Shown here: in pieces, positions 35,931 to 46,934 of the stretch | Layout: every line of letters starts with the position of its first letter | Numbering within the stretch: the first letter of the stretch is position 1 | Assembly: GCF_000829415.1 (NCBI RefSeq) | Contig: NZ_AP014637.1 | Span: forward strand, 4,233,001 to 4,297,000 | Direction of reading: 5' to 3' | DNA from: Pseudomonas sp. StFLB209 | Lineage (GTDB): Bacteria; Pseudomonadota; Gammaproteobacteria; Pseudomonadales; Pseudomonadaceae | DNA length: 64,000 bases | The notes under the pieces: model-generated | The model's input: the letters and a program-made list of their open reading frames with translations, nothing else | Databases searched by the model: none | Told to the model about the DNA's origin: nothing | Made by a program: the position numbers and the translations under genes

Positions 35931-35970
35931 GGGTGCCTCTAAAAACGCCGGTAGTTTTCAGAGGTGCCCT
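35931..35970 (+). promoter_or_regulatory. Long hairpin in the leuC leader
   Basis: GGGTGCCTCTAAAAAC pairs with GTTTTCAGAGGTGCCC around a GCCGGTA loop: 16 positions with two G-U pairs and one mismatch. It ends 37 nt before the leuC start. No T-run follows, so it is not a simple terminator; it could be a leader structure or operator. Confidence 0.5.
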
Positions 35971-36006
35971 TAAGGCATAGAAAGACGTTGATGAGGATAC
36001 CGTCCG

Positions 36007-37431
36007 ATGGCTGGCAAAACGCTTTACGACAAGTTGTGGGATTCCCATGTGGTCAAAGAACGCGACGACGGCTCGTCGCTGATCTATATCGACCGCCATA
36101 TCATCCATGAAGTGACCTCGCCGCAGGCGTTCGAAGGTCTGCGCCTGGCTGGCCGCAAGCCATGGCGGGTAGACTCGATCGTCGCCACCCCGGACCACAA
36201 CGTACCGACCACCGCCGAGCGCAAGGGCGGTATCGAGGCGATTGCCGACCAGGTCTCGCGTCTGCAGGTCCAGACTCTGGACGATAACTGTGACGAATAC
36301 GGCATCACCGAATTCAAGATGAACGACCTGCGCCAAGGCATCGTCCATGTGGTCGGCCCGGAGCAGGGTGCCACCCTGCCTGGCATGAGCGTGGTCTGCG
36401 GCGACTCGCATACCTCGACCCACGGCGCTTTCGGTGCGCTGGCCCACGGTATCGGCACCTCGGAAGTCGAGCACGTGATGGCCACCCAGTGCCTGGTCGC
36501 CAAGAAAATGAAAAACATGCTGGTGCGGGTCGAAGGCACACTGCCATTTGGCGTGACCGCCAAGGACATCGTCCTGGCCGTGATCGGCAAGATCGGTACC
36601 GCTGGCGGTAACGGCCATGCCATGGAGTTCGCCGGTAGCGCGATCCGTGACCTGTCGATCGAAGGCCGCATGACCATCTGCAACATGTCCATCGAAGCCG
36701 GTGCCCGTGTCGGCATGGTTGCCACCGACGAGAAAACCCTGGCGTACGTCAAGGGTCGTCCATTCTCGCCCAAGGGCCAGGACTGGGACCGTGCGGTTGA
36801 AGTATGGAAAGACCTGGTGTCTGACGCCGATGCCGTGTTCGACACCGTGGTCGAGCTGGACGCAGCGCAGATCAAGCCGCAAGTCAGCTGGGGCACTTCT
36901 CCGGAGATGGTCCTGGCCGTTGATGACAATGTGCCGGACCCGGCCCAGGAGCCGGATCTGGTCAAGCGTGGCTCTATCGAGCGGGCGCTGAAATACATGG
37001 GCTTGAAAGCCAACCAGCCGATTACCGATATCAAGCTCGACCGTGTGTTTATCGGCTCGTGCACCAACTCGCGGATCGAAGACCTGCGCGCTGCCGCAGA
37101 AATTGCCAAGGGCCGCAAGGTTGCCGCCACGGTCAAGCAGGCCATGGTGGTGCCAGGTTCCGGCCTGATCAAAGAGCAGGCCGAGAAAGAAGGCCTGGAC
37201 AAGATCTTCATCGAAGCCGGTTTTGAATGGCGTGAGCCAGGCTGCTCGATGTGCCTGGCCATGAACCCTGACCGCCTGGGCTCTGGCGAGCACTGTGCGT
37301 CGACCTCCAACCGCAACTTCGAAGGTCGCCAGGGCGCCGGTGGGCGTACCCACCTGGTCAGCCCGGCGATGGCCGCGGCGGCGGCGGTGACCGGTCGTTT
37401 CATTGATGTTCGCGAATTGATCCAGCACTAA
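36007..37431 (+). CDS. leuC: 3-isopropylmalate dehydratase large subunit
   Basis: Aconitase-family [4Fe-4S] enzyme of 474 residues that isomerises 2- to 3-isopropylmalate in leucine synthesis, together with LeuD. Signatures: [34 protein letters not shown] block, and cluster cysteines in [13 protein letters not shown] and [14 protein letters not shown] preceded by GAGGATACC. leuD follows after 10 bp. Confidence 0.97.
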   Translation: MAGKTLYDKLWDSHVVKERDDGSSLIYIDRHIIHEVTSPQAFEGLRLAGRKPWRVDSIVATPDHNVPTTAERKGGIEAIADQVSRLQVQTLDDNCDEYGITEFKMNDLRQGIVHVVGPEQGATLPGMSVVCGDSHTSTHGAFGALAHGIGTSEVEHVMATQCLVAKKMKNMLVRVEGTLPFGVTAKDIVLAVIGKIGTAGGNGHAMEFAGSAIRDLSIEGRMTICNMSIEAGARVGMVATDEKTLAYVKGRPFSPKGQDWDRAVEVWKDLVSDADAVFDTVVELDAAQIKPQVSWGTSPEMVLAVDDNVPDPAQEPDLVKRGSIERALKYMGLKANQPITDIKLDRVFIGSCTNSRIEDLRAAAEIAKGRKVAATVKQAMVVPGSGLIKEQAEKEGLDKIFIEAGFEWREPGCSMCLAMNPDRLGSGEHCASTSNRNFEGRQGAGGRTHLVSPAMAAAAAVTGRFIDVRELIQH

Positions 37432-37441
37432 GGAGCCCAGC

Positions 37442-38083
37442 ATGAAAGCCTTTACCCAGCTCAACGGCCTTGTGGCGCCTCTGGATCGTGCCAACGTCGA
37501 CACCGACCAGATCATCCCCAAGCAATTTCTCAAGTCGATCAAGCGCACCGGCTTTGGTCCGAACCTGTTCGACGAATGGCGCTACCTGGACGTGGGCCAG
37601 CCTTACCAGGACAACTCCAAGCGTCCGGTCAACCCGGAGTTCGTGCTCAACCACGCGCGCTATCAGGGCGCCAGCGTGCTGCTGGCCCGGGAAAACTTCG
37701 GCTGCGGTTCCAGCCGTGAGCATGCGCCGTGGGCGCTGGAAGAGTATGGTTTCCGCGCCATCATCGCGCCGAGCTACGCCGACATCTTCTTCAATAACAG
37801 CTTCAAGAACGGCATGCTGCCGATCATCCTGACCGAGCAGGAAGTCGACGAGCTGTTCAAGCAGGTTGAGGCCGAGCCAGGTTATCAGTTGAGTATCGAT
37901 CTGCAGACCCAGACCGTGACTCGTCCTGATGGCAAGACCTACAGCTTTGAAGTCGATGCGTTTCGCAAGCATTGCCTGCTCAACGGCCTGGACGACATCG
38001 GCCTGACCCTGGTCGACGCCGATGCCATCCATGCGTTTGAAGCCAGGCATCGTGCCAGCCAGCCGTGGTTGTTCCGCGACTGA
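37442..38083 (+). CDS. leuD: 3-isopropylmalate dehydratase small subunit
   Basis: Swivel-domain subunit of 213 residues completing the LeuCD enzyme. Typical blocks: [32 protein letters not shown] and [18 protein letters not shown]. An AAGGAG site inside the leuC-leuD gap supports the ATG. Confidence 0.97.
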   Translation: MKAFTQLNGLVAPLDRANVDTDQIIPKQFLKSIKRTGFGPNLFDEWRYLDVGQPYQDNSKRPVNPEFVLNHARYQGASVLLARENFGCGSSREHAPWALEEYGFRAIIAPSYADIFFNNSFKNGMLPIILTEQEVDELFKQVEAEPGYQLSIDLQTQTVTRPDGKTYSFEVDAFRKHCLLNGLDDIGLTLVDADAIHAFEARHRASQPWLFRD

Positions 38084-38112
38084 CAAAACCTGCAACTAAT
38101 GTTCTGCCCCGT

Positions 38113-38198
38113 GGTAGGAGCGGCTTTAGCCGCGAAGAGCCATTCGCGGCTAAATCTATTCGCGGCTAAAGCGGATCGCCGCCCGGCCGCTCCTACCG
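38113..38198. repeat. REP-type repeat cluster
   Basis: GTAGGAGCGGCTTTAGCCGCGAA, then two copies of TTCGCGGCTAAA, closed by GCCGCTCCTAC. It is a compound palindrome inserted between leuD and the methyltransferase gene. Confidence 0.85.
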
Positions 38199-38221
38199 CA
38201 TTTCACCCAAGGATCCAGGCC

Positions 38222-38986
38222 ATGACCCAATCCGTGCATACCCAGGTTGTCCAGCGTCAATTCGGCGAGCAGGCGTCTGCCTATCTGAGCAGTGCCGTAC
38301 ATGCCCAGGGCAGCGAGTTTGCGCTACTGCAGGCCGAGGTGGCCGGGCGCAGTGACGCGCGGTTGCTGGATCTGGGTTGCGGTGCGGGCCACGTTAGCTT
38401 TAATGTCGCCGCCTCGGTGGGGGAAGTCGTGGCCTATGACCTCTCCCGGCAAATGCTGGATGTGGTCGCGGCGACCGCGCAGGATCGCGGTTTTAGCAAT
38501 ATCCGCACGCAACAAGGCGCCGCCGAGCAGTTGCCATTCGCCGATGGCGAGTTTGATTTTGTGTTCAGCCGTTACTCGGCGCATCACTGGAGCGACCTGG
38601 GCCTGGCCCTGCGTGAAGTGCGGCGGGTGCTCAAGCCGGGCGGGGTGGCGGCGTTTGTCGATGTGATGTCGCCGGGCAGCCCGTTACTGGACACCTATTT
38701 GCAGAGCGTCGAAGTGCTGCGTGACACCAGCCACGTGCGTGATTATGCGGCGGCCGAGTGGCTGCGTCAGGTCAGCGAGGCGGGGTTGTTCACCCGCAGT
38801 CACAGCCGCCAGCGGCTGCGCCTGGAGTTCACTTCCTGGGTTGAGCGCATGCGCACCCCGCAGGCCATGCGGGTAGCCATCCGCGAGCTGCAACAGGCGA
38901 TGGGCGCCGAGGTTCGCGAGTATTTCGAGATTGAGCAAGATGGCTCGTTCAGCACCGATGTTCTGGTGCTGTGGGCCGAGCGATAA
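38222..38986 (+). CDS. Class I SAM-dependent methyltransferase (UbiE/type 11-like)
   Basis: Methyltransferase of 254 residues. Motif I LLDLGCGAGHVSFNVA (SAM glycine loop), acidic residue in VVAYDLSRQML, motif GAAEQLPFADGEFDFVFSRYSAHHW, and VLKPGGVAAFVDV are those of methyltransferase type 11. The substrate is unknown. A methyltransferase at this place between leuD and leuB is a shared feature of pseudomonads, so the gene is native although unrelated to leucine synthesis by sequence. A REP cluster precedes it. Confidence 0.88.
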   Translation: MTQSVHTQVVQRQFGEQASAYLSSAVHAQGSEFALLQAEVAGRSDARLLDLGCGAGHVSFNVAASVGEVVAYDLSRQMLDVVAATAQDRGFSNIRTQQGAAEQLPFADGEFDFVFSRYSAHHWSDLGLALREVRRVLKPGGVAAFVDVMSPGSPLLDTYLQSVEVLRDTSHVRDYAAAEWLRQVSEAGLFTRSHSRQRLRLEFTSWVERMRTPQAMRVAIRELQQAMGAEVREYFEIEQDGSFSTDVLVLWAER

Positions 38987-39049
38987 GTTTTTGCCCGCCC
39001 GCAGCGTTTACTTAAAGCGCGTTGCGCGGCGCACACTACCGAGGATGTT

Positions 39050-40132
<1,083 letters not shown>

Positions 40133-40198
40133 TCTCTCTGGCCCGCCGTTGTTTGCCTGGGGTAACGCGGCGGTCCCACTTTTAGTTAAGGTGTTGCG

Positions 40199-41311
40199 AT
40201 GAAACGTGTAGGTCTGATCGGTTGGCGTGGCATGGTCGGTTCCGTGCTCATGCAGCGGATGCGTGAAGAACAGGACTTCGACCTCATTGAACCGGTGTTC
40301 TTCACCACCTCCAATGTGGGTGGCGAGGCCCCGTCGGTAGGCAAGGACGTGGCTCCTCTGAAAGATGCGTACAGCATCGAAGAGCTGAAAACCCTCGACG
40401 TCATCCTGACCTGCCAGGGCGGCGACTACACCAACGAGGTGTTCCCCAAGCTGCGTGAAGCCGGCTGGCAAGGCTACTGGATCGACGCGGCGTCGAGCCT
40501 GCGCATGCAGGACGACTCGGTGATCGTGCTCGACCCGGTCAACCGCAAGGTCATTGACCAGCAGCTCGATGCCGGTACCAAGAACTACATCGGCGGCAAC
40601 TGCACCGTCAGCCTGATGCTGATGGGCCTGGGCGGCCTGTTCGAAGCCGGTCTGGTCGACTGGATGACGGCCATGACTTACCAGGCGGCTTCCGGTGCCG
40701 GCGCGCAGAACATGCGCGAGCTGATTCGTCAGATGGGCGGCATCAATGCGGCGGTCGCCGATGACCTGGCCAACCCGGCCAGCGCGATCCTCGACATCGA
40801 CCGCAAAGTGGCCGAGGCCATGCGCAGCGATGCGTTCCCGACCGAAAACTTCGGCGCACCGCTGGCCGGCAGCCTGATCCCGTGGATCGACAAAGAGCTG
40901 CCAAACGGCCAGAGCCGCGAAGAGTGGAAGGCTCAGGCCGAGACCAACAAAATTCTGGGTCGCTTCAAGAACCCGATCCCGGTCGACGGTATCTGCGTGC
41001 GCATCGGCGCCATGCGCTGCCACAGCCAGGCGCTGACCATCAAGCTGAACAAGGACGTGCCGATCGCCGACATCGAAGCCTTGATCAGCCAGCACAACCC
41101 TTGGGTCAAGCTGGTGCCGAACCACCGCGAAGCCAGCATCAAGGAACTGAGCCCGACTGCCGTGACCGGCACTATGAGCGTACCGGTTGGCCGGTTGCGC
41201 AAACTGAACATGGGTTCGCAATACCTGGGCGCTTTCACCGTAGGCGACCAACTGCTGTGGGGTGCGGCCGAACCGCTGCGTCGCATGCTGCGCATCCTGC
41301 TGGAGCGTTGA
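40199..41311 (+). CDS. asd: Aspartate-semialdehyde dehydrogenase
   Basis: NADP-dependent enzyme of 370 residues reducing aspartyl phosphate to aspartate semialdehyde on the way to Lys, Met, Thr and diaminopimelate. N-terminal nucleotide loop [17 protein letters not shown], catalytic cysteine C135 in [17 protein letters not shown], and C-terminal [16 protein letters not shown] are typical of the gamma-proteobacterial form. A terminator follows. Confidence 0.97.
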   Translation: MKRVGLIGWRGMVGSVLMQRMREEQDFDLIEPVFFTTSNVGGEAPSVGKDVAPLKDAYSIEELKTLDVILTCQGGDYTNEVFPKLREAGWQGYWIDAASSLRMQDDSVIVLDPVNRKVIDQQLDAGTKNYIGGNCTVSLMLMGLGGLFEAGLVDWMTAMTYQAASGAGAQNMRELIRQMGGINAAVADDLANPASAILDIDRKVAEAMRSDAFPTENFGAPLAGSLIPWIDKELPNGQSREEWKAQAETNKILGRFKNPIPVDGICVRIGAMRCHSQALTIKLNKDVPIADIEALISQHNPWVKLVPNHREASIKELSPTAVTGTMSVPVGRLRKLNMGSQYLGAFTVGDQLLWGAAEPLRRMLRILLER

Positions 41312-41337
41312 TACCCGGCTACGGCCCCGTATCAGCC

Positions 41338-41372
41338 AAACCCGCGCCCTGAGAAGGCCGCGGGTTTTTTTA
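41338..41372 (+). terminator. Terminator of asd
   Basis: AAACCCGCG / CGCGGGTTT stem followed by TTTTT, 27 nt after the asd stop. Confidence 0.9.
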
Positions 41373-41519
41373 TGGGCGCAGATTCTCGCCGCTGTCGCTG
41401 CCGCTGCTTGGGCTTTTGCTCTTCGAGCCGAGATGGCACAAACGACGCGAATCGCGACTTGGGCGCTGGCCGAGGATAGGCGTCGATTCGGGGGAGAAAC
41501 CGACATGGATGTCGCTGCT

Positions 41520-41710
41520 CTTGATATCAGGAGCAGGTGCGCTGGGCAGGGATGCCCATCGCGCCGGCCCCCGAATCGATGCCGGACGGAGGGAAGTTCG
41601 CCCGCAGGGCGGACCCAAGCCAGGAGCAAGCGGTTTTCCCCTATTTTGCAAAGCACAAAATAGGGTCGCCCGTCGGGGCGAAACCCGCAGTCCAGACAAC
41701 CGCGGCAATG
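41520..41710. repeat. Non-coding hairpin element between asd and dgoK
   Basis: The 559-bp gap between asd and dgoK has no supported gene. It contains a TGGGCA-GGGA-TGCCCA hairpin (41543-41558, GNRA-like loop), a GGAGCAAGCGG stretch, a perfect 10-bp stem CCCTATTTTG / CAAAATAGGG (41639-41665), then TCGCCCGTCGGGGCGAAACCCG. I recall a recurrent intergenic element in Pseudomonas and Xanthomonas with this same order of parts; membership is a judgement from memory. Confidence 0.45.
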
Positions 41711-41772
41711 ATCCTTGCACAAAACGAAAGACCAATTCGCGACCATTTCAAATCATTGCGGCGCATCATTAA

Positions 41773-41813
41773 ATCCCTATATATGGGATGTAAATTTATA
41801 TATTGAGAATTTA
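41773..41813. promoter_or_regulatory. Palindromes in the dgo promoter region
   Basis: ATCCC-TATATAT-GGGAT (41773-41789) is a perfect-arm palindrome; right behind it TAAATT...AATTTA (41791-41813) forms another. The run is strikingly AT-rich against its surroundings. They lie 58-98 bp before dgoK and are candidate sites for the IclR regulator at the end of the operon. Confidence 0.55.
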
Positions 41814-41870
41814 TCCGCTCCGGGTTTATAGTCCGCCTCGCAGTCACTTAGAAAAACAACAGGTGAAGCG

Positions 41871-42866
41871 ATGCAGGCGCAACTCATAGCGCTCGACTGG
41901 GGAACCACTTCCCTTCGGGCCTACCGACTCGGCCACCAAGGCCAGGTCCTCGAACACCGCTCTCTGAGCGCGGGCATCATGCAACTGCCCAGCACGCCCC
42001 GGCAGATCGCCGGGCAACCATGCAGCAACGGATTCGAACTGGCCTTCGATCAGGCCTGCGGTGACTGGCTGGATGCCGAGCCGCGCCTGCCGGTGATTGC
42101 CTGCGGCATGGTCGGCAGCGCCCAGGGCTGGCGCGAAGCCGCCTATCAGCCAACCCCGGCCAGCCTCGATGCACTGAGCGCCACACTCACCACGGTGCGC
42201 AGCGTGCGGGGTGTCGACATCCACATCATTGCCGGCGTCATCCAGCGCTCGGCTCTGCCTAACGTCATGCGCGGTGAAGAAACCCAGGTGCTGGGCATCC
42301 TCGCCGGGCAGGGCAATGCCCAGCCACTGCTGATCGGCCTGCCCGGCAGCCACAGCAAATGGGTCCGGGTCAGCGAAGGGCGAATTGTCCATTTCGATAC
42401 GTTCATGACCGGCGAGGTCTACGCCGCGCTGTGTGCCCACACCTTGCTGGGTCGCACCATGCAGCCGGGCGGCGAGTTCGACCTGCAGGCCTTCGAGCAA
42501 GGCGTTGCGGTGGCGTTGTCCAGTGCGGGGCAGGCGGGTCTGCTGTCGACCATCTTTAGCAGCCGCACCCTTGGCCTGACCGGGCAACTGACGGCCAGCG
42601 CCCAGCCTGACTACCTGTCCGGGCTGCTGATCGGCCACGAACTGGCGGGGCTTTGCGCCTCGTTGCGCCAGCAGCAGGCGCCGTTACCGGCCGTGGTGCT
42701 GGTGGGCAGCGACAGCCTGTGCCAGCGCTACCGGCAGGCTCTGGTGCTGGCCGGTTTTTCCTCCGTGACGCTGGCCGAGCAGGCCACCGAGTGCGGTCTC
42801 TGGCAGGTGGCGCGGCAGGCAGGCCTGTTGAGCGGCGCCGATTCTGTTTTGCTCAAGGAGCTCTGA
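41871..42866 (+). CDS. dgoK: 2-dehydro-3-deoxygalactonokinase
   Basis: Kinase of 331 residues that phosphorylates 2-dehydro-3-deoxy-D-galactonate with ATP. N-terminal ALDWGTTSLRAYRL is the phosphate loop of the DgoK family; CGMVGSAQGW, LPGSHSKWVRV and FMTGEVYAAL are conserved blocks. First gene of a galactonate operon (dgoK-dgoA-dgoD-transporter-regulator), one base before dgoA. Confidence 0.94.
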   Translation: MQAQLIALDWGTTSLRAYRLGHQGQVLEHRSLSAGIMQLPSTPRQIAGQPCSNGFELAFDQACGDWLDAEPRLPVIACGMVGSAQGWREAAYQPTPASLDALSATLTTVRSVRGVDIHIIAGVIQRSALPNVMRGEETQVLGILAGQGNAQPLLIGLPGSHSKWVRVSEGRIVHFDTFMTGEVYAALCAHTLLGRTMQPGGEFDLQAFEQGVAVALSSAGQAGLLSTIFSSRTLGLTGQLTASAQPDYLSGLLIGHELAGLCASLRQQQAPLPAVVLVGSDSLCQRYRQALVLAGFSSVTLAEQATECGLWQVARQAGLLSGADSVLLKEL

Positions 42867-42867
42867 C

Positions 42868-43494
42868 ATGTTTTTGCAAGCACTCAACAGTAACGGGTTG
42901 GTCGCGATCCTGCGCGGCCTGCGTCCCCAGGAAGCGCCAGCCATCGGTGAAGTTCTGTACGAGGCGGGCTTTCGGGTCATCGAGGTACCGCTCAATTCGC
43001 CATCGCCGTTCGACAGCATCAGCCTGCTGCGGCGCAGCCTGCCCGCCGACTCCCTGGTCGGTGCCGGCACAGTGTTGCAGCCCGCGCAGGTGCAGCAGGT
43101 CAAGGACGCCGGAGGCCAGTTGATCGTCATGCCGCACAGCGATGCCGCCGTGCTGCGGACCGCCAAAGCGGCCGGGCTGTTCCTGTCGCCCGGTGTCGCC
43201 ACGCCGACCGAAGCATTCGCCGCGTTGGCCGAAGGCGCTGACGTTCTGAAGCTGTTCCCTGCCGAGCAAATGGCGCCGGCGGTGGTCAAGGCCTGGCTGG
43301 CGGTGCTGCCGGCGGGCACCGTGTTGCTGCCGGTGGGCGGCATCACGGCGGACAACATGCAGCCCTGGCTGGACGCCGGTGCGCGGGGCTTCGGGCTGGG
43401 CTCCGGGCTGTTCAAGCCAGGCATGAGCGCCGCTGAGGTCGCCAGCCGCGCCCAGGCGTATGTCGCGGCCTGGACACGCAGCAGCGCCGCTTAA
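42868..43494 (+). CDS. dgoA: 2-dehydro-3-deoxy-6-phosphogalactonate aldolase
   Basis: Class I KDPG/KDPGal-type aldolase of 208 residues that splits the kinase product into pyruvate and glyceraldehyde-3-phosphate. Conserved: ILRGLRPQEAPAIGEVLYEAGFRVIEVPLNSP (with catalytic Glu), GAGTVL, and the Schiff-base lysine in GADVLKLFPAEQ; phosphate loop VGGITADNM and GLGSGLF. An AAGGAG site lies in the dgoK 3' end. Confidence 0.94.
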   Translation: MFLQALNSNGLVAILRGLRPQEAPAIGEVLYEAGFRVIEVPLNSPSPFDSISLLRRSLPADSLVGAGTVLQPAQVQQVKDAGGQLIVMPHSDAAVLRTAKAAGLFLSPGVATPTEAFAALAEGADVLKLFPAEQMAPAVVKAWLAVLPAGTVLLPVGGITADNMQPWLDAGARGFGLGSGLFKPGMSAAEVASRAQAYVAAWTRSSAA

Positions 43495-43547
43495 TTTTCT
43501 GGCGGGCGCGGTAGGCGCCCGCATCGATAACAAGAGAGATCACAACG

Positions 43548-44696
43548 ATGAAAATCACCAAACTGACCACCTTTATCGTTCCGCCACGCTGGTGCTTCCT
43601 CAAGGTCGAAACCGACCAGGGTGTGACCGGCTGGGGCGAGCCGGTGGTCGAAGGCCGCGCCCATACCGTTGCTGCGGCAGTGGACGAGCTGTCCGATTAC
43701 CTGATTGGTAAAGACCCGCGCAATATCGAAGACATCTGGACCGTGCTCTACCGTGGCGGCTTCTATCGCGGCGGTTCGATTCACATGAGTGCGCTGGCCG
43801 GTATCGACCAGGCGCTGTGGGATATCAAAGGCAAGGCGCTGGGCGTCTCGGTCAGCGACCTGCTCGGTGGTCAGGTGCGTGACAAGATCCGGGTCTACTC
43901 GTGGATCGGCGGTGATCGCCCGGCCGACACCGCTCGGGCAGCCAAGGAGGCGGTGGAACGCGGTTTTACTGCAGTGAAGATGAACGGCACCGAAGAGCTG
44001 CAGTTTCTCGACACGTTCGACAAGGTCGACCGCGCGCTGGCCAGCGTGGCCGCGGTGCGCGACGCGGTGGGGCCGAACGTCGGTATCGGCGTGGATTTCC
44101 ATGGCCGGGTGCACAAGCCCATGGCCAAGGTACTGATGAAGGAGCTGGACCCGTTCAAGCTGATGTTCATCGAAGAGCCGGTGCTCAGCGAGCACTATGA
44201 GGCGCTCAAGGAACTGGCGCCGCTGACCAGTACACCGATCGCGCTGGGCGAGCGGCTGTTCTCGCGCTGGGACTTCAAGCGGGTGCTCAGCGAAGGTTAC
44301 GTCGACATCATCCAGCCCGACGCCTCGCATGCCGGCGGCATCACCGAAACCCGCAAGATCGCCAATATGGCCGAAGCCTACGACGTGGCGCTGGCCCTGC
44401 ATTGCCCGTTGGGGCCGATTGCCCTGGCCGCGTGCCTGCAGCTGGATGCGGCTTGCTACAACGCCTTCATCCAGGAGCAGAGCCTGGGCATCCATTACAA
44501 CGAAAGCAACGACCTGCTCGACTACGTCAAACACCCGGAAGTCTTCGACTACGAAGCCGGCATGGTGAAAATCCCCAACGGTCCGGGCCTGGGCATCGAG
44601 ATCAACGAAGCTTACGTGCGCGAGCGCGCAGCCGTCGGCCATCGCTGGCGCAACCCGATCTGGCGGCATGCTGATGGCAGTTTTGCCGAGTGGTAA
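43548..44696 (+). CDS. dgoD: D-galactonate dehydratase
   Basis: Enolase-superfamily dehydratase of 382 residues converting D-galactonate to 2-dehydro-3-deoxygalactonate. Mg ligands and acid/base residues are seen in [37 protein letters not shown], and the [16 protein letters not shown] loop. Length and blocks match E. coli DgoD. Confidence 0.95.
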   Translation: MKITKLTTFIVPPRWCFLKVETDQGVTGWGEPVVEGRAHTVAAAVDELSDYLIGKDPRNIEDIWTVLYRGGFYRGGSIHMSALAGIDQALWDIKGKALGVSVSDLLGGQVRDKIRVYSWIGGDRPADTARAAKEAVERGFTAVKMNGTEELQFLDTFDKVDRALASVAAVRDAVGPNVGIGVDFHGRVHKPMAKVLMKELDPFKLMFIEEPVLSEHYEALKELAPLTSTPIALGERLFSRWDFKRVLSEGYVDIIQPDASHAGGITETRKIANMAEAYDVALALHCPLGPIALAACLQLDAACYNAFIQEQSLGIHYNESNDLLDYVKHPEVFDYEAGMVKIPNGPGLGIEINEAYVRERAAVGHRWRNPIWRHADGSFAEW

Positions 44697-44753
44697 GAGG
44701 CGACCTGTGCGGTACTACACAAACTCATACAACTCCAATAAGAGGCAAACCTC

Positions 44754-46064
44754 ATGAGTTCCCGGGCATTCGAATCGGCGGCGTCGCTGGCCACGCCGAC
44801 CCGCAAACGCTATTTCATCATGGTGCTGTTGTTCATCACCGTGGTCATCAACTACCTGGACCGCAGCAACCTGTCGATTGCCGCGCCGGCGCTGACCAGC
44901 GAGCTGGGTTTGACGCCGGTCGAGGTCGGCCTGATCTTTTCGGCGTTCGGCTGGACCTACGCGGCCATGCAATTGCCCGGCGGCTGGCTGGTCGACCGTG
45001 TACCGCCACGGATTCTCTATACCGTGGCGTTGATCTCCTGGTCGGTGGCGACGGTGATGCTGGGTTTTGCGGCCAGCTTCATCGCCTTGTTCGTGCTGCG
45101 TATGGCGGTGGGGGCGCTGGAGGCCCCGGCCTATCCGATCAATAGCCGGGTGGTGACCTCGTGGTTCCCTGAGCGCGAGCGGGCCACCGCCATCGGCTTC
45201 TACACCTCCGGGCAGTTTGTCGGCCTGGCATTTCTGACCCCGATACTGGCCTGGCTACAGGCGCATTACGGCTGGCACATGGTATTTGTGGCCACCGGTG
45301 CAGTAGGTATCCTCTGGGGCGTGATCTGGTATCTGGTGTATCGCGAACCGCGCGACTTCAAGGGGGCCAATAACGCCGAGATTGAGCTGATTCGCGAGGG
45401 CGGCGGGCTGGTGGATATCCAGGCTGATACCGCCAGGCAAAAAGCCGGGTTCAAGTGGGCCGATCTCGGCATCGTGCTCAGTCAGCGCAAGCTGTGGGGG
45501 CTCTATCTGGGGCAGTTCTGCCTGAACTCGACCCTGTGGTTCTTCCTGACCTGGTTCCCTACCTATCTGGTCAAGTACCGGGGCATGGACTTCATCAAGT
45601 CCGGGTTGCTGGCTTCGTTGCCGTTCCTGGCAGCGTTCGTCGGCGTGCTGTGTTCGGGGTTCTTCTCCGACTGGCTGATCCGCCGCGGCCACAGCGTGGG
45701 GCTGGCGCGCAAGCTGCCGATCATCACTGGCCTGCTGATCTCCACGACCATCATTGGTGCCAACTACGTGGACTCGACCGGGCTGATCATCGCCTGTATG
45801 GCGGTAGCCTTCTTCGGCAATGGCCTGGCGTCGATCACCTGGTCGCTGGTATCGACCGTTGCGCCGGCGCGGCTGCTGGGCCTGACGGGGGGCACCTTTA
45901 ACTTCATCGGCAACCTGGCGGCCATTGCCACGCCGATCATGATCGGTTTTCTGGCCACCGGTGATTCGTTTGCGCCGGCCATTACCTACATCGCCTGCCT
46001 GGCGTTGTTGGGAGCGCTGTCGTACATCCTGCTGGTGGGCAAGGTCGAGCGGATCGAGCTTTAG
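44754..46064 (+). CDS. dgoT: MFS D-galactonate/proton symporter
   Basis: Major facilitator of 436 residues with about twelve membrane helices, in the anion:cation symporter branch (DgoT/GudP/ExuT). Early helix FIMVLLFITVVINYLDRSNLSI carries the family NYLDR signature; SAFGWTYAAMQLPGGWLVDR follows. A long cytoplasmic loop (about 195-230) divides the halves. Placement between dgoD and the regulator indicates galactonate uptake. Confidence 0.9.
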   Translation: MSSRAFESAASLATPTRKRYFIMVLLFITVVINYLDRSNLSIAAPALTSELGLTPVEVGLIFSAFGWTYAAMQLPGGWLVDRVPPRILYTVALISWSVATVMLGFAASFIALFVLRMAVGALEAPAYPINSRVVTSWFPERERATAIGFYTSGQFVGLAFLTPILAWLQAHYGWHMVFVATGAVGILWGVIWYLVYREPRDFKGANNAEIELIREGGGLVDIQADTARQKAGFKWADLGIVLSQRKLWGLYLGQFCLNSTLWFFLTWFPTYLVKYRGMDFIKSGLLASLPFLAAFVGVLCSGFFSDWLIRRGHSVGLARKLPIITGLLISTTIIGANYVDSTGLIIACMAVAFFGNGLASITWSLVSTVAPARLLGLTGGTFNFIGNLAAIATPIMIGFLATGDSFAPAITYIACLALLGALSYILLVGKVERIEL

Positions 46065-46130
46065 CGGCTGGTTCTGAGGCGGCTAGATGCCCATAATGCT
46101 GCCAGCTTTTTTGACGGAACCAGACCTGAT

Positions 46131-46934
46131 ATGGACAAGGCTTCAATGGCAGACGCCGATAAAGAACCGGCGCTGGCGGGAACGCAAACTCTGGTACGTG
46201 GCCTGGCCGTGGTTCAGGCAGTCGCGGCAGGTGCCCGGGACCTCAAAGACATCGCCAAGGCAATGGGTACCACCCGCAGCACCACCCACCGGTTGGCCAG
46301 TTGTCTGGTGCTGGAGCGCTATCTGCGGGTGGTGCCACAGGTCGGCTATCTGCTGGGGCCCAAGTTGATCGAGCTGGGCTTCCAGGCTCGGGAAGAATTG
46401 CCATTGGCGATGCTGGCCAGGCCCTATCTGGACCGGCTTTCGGAACTGACCGGCGATACCGTGCATCTGGCCGTGCGCGACGGCGATGAGGTGCTGTACC
46501 TGCACAAGAATCCAGGTCGCAACGGCCCGGAGATGCGCTCGCGGGTCGGGCACCGCATGCCATTGGTACGCACCGGGATCGGCAAGGCGTTGTTGCTCGA
46601 CAGCGCCGAGCAGGAATGGCAGCGGCTGTTCGATATCAGCCAGCCGGTCGCTGGCCGTGCCTCGACATTGCCGGCCCATGAGCCGCAGACCTGGGAGCAG
46701 TTGCGCCAGCGCCGCGAGGAGTATGTGCAGGGCGGCTATGCCTTCGACCTGGAAGACAACGAGCCGTCGATCCGCTGCGTTGCGGCGCCGGTGCGTGACG
46801 CCAGCCGACAGATCGTGGCTGGCATCAGCATCGCCAGCACTGTGCCGTATATGCCGCTGGAGAAAATGGCCGAACTGGTGCCGCTGATCAAAGACCTGGC
46901 GGCGCAGCTGTCGGCCGAACTGGGCGCGGTGTGA
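46131..46934 (+). CDS. IclR family regulator of the galactonate operon
   Basis: IclR regulator of 267 residues: N-terminal winged HTH (about 15-75; TLVRGLAVVQAVAAGARDLKDI ... TTHRLASCL) and C-terminal effector domain (90-260) with SRVGHRMPLVRTGIGKALL and GYAFDLEDNEPSIRCVAAPVRD. Last gene in the dgo cluster, 66 bp after the transporter. E. coli uses a GntR-type DgoR; an IclR regulator in this role is a different solution. The ATG at 46146 is an alternative start. Confidence 0.9.
   Translation: MDKASMADADKEPALAGTQTLVRGLAVVQAVAAGARDLKDIAKAMGTTRSTTHRLASCLVLERYLRVVPQVGYLLGPKLIELGFQAREELPLAMLARPYLDRLSELTGDTVHLAVRDGDEVLYLHKNPGRNGPEMRSRVGHRMPLVRTGIGKALLLDSAEQEWQRLFDISQPVAGRASTLPAHEPQTWEQLRQRREEYVQGGYAFDLEDNEPSIRCVAAPVRDASRQIVAGISIASTVPYMPLEKMAELVPLIKDLAAQLSAELGAV

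Noticed and set aside
38113-38198. Compound palindrome considered as insertion sequence end
   Set aside because: It matches the REP family also seen near 28.3 and 49.1 kb; no transposase and no target duplication.
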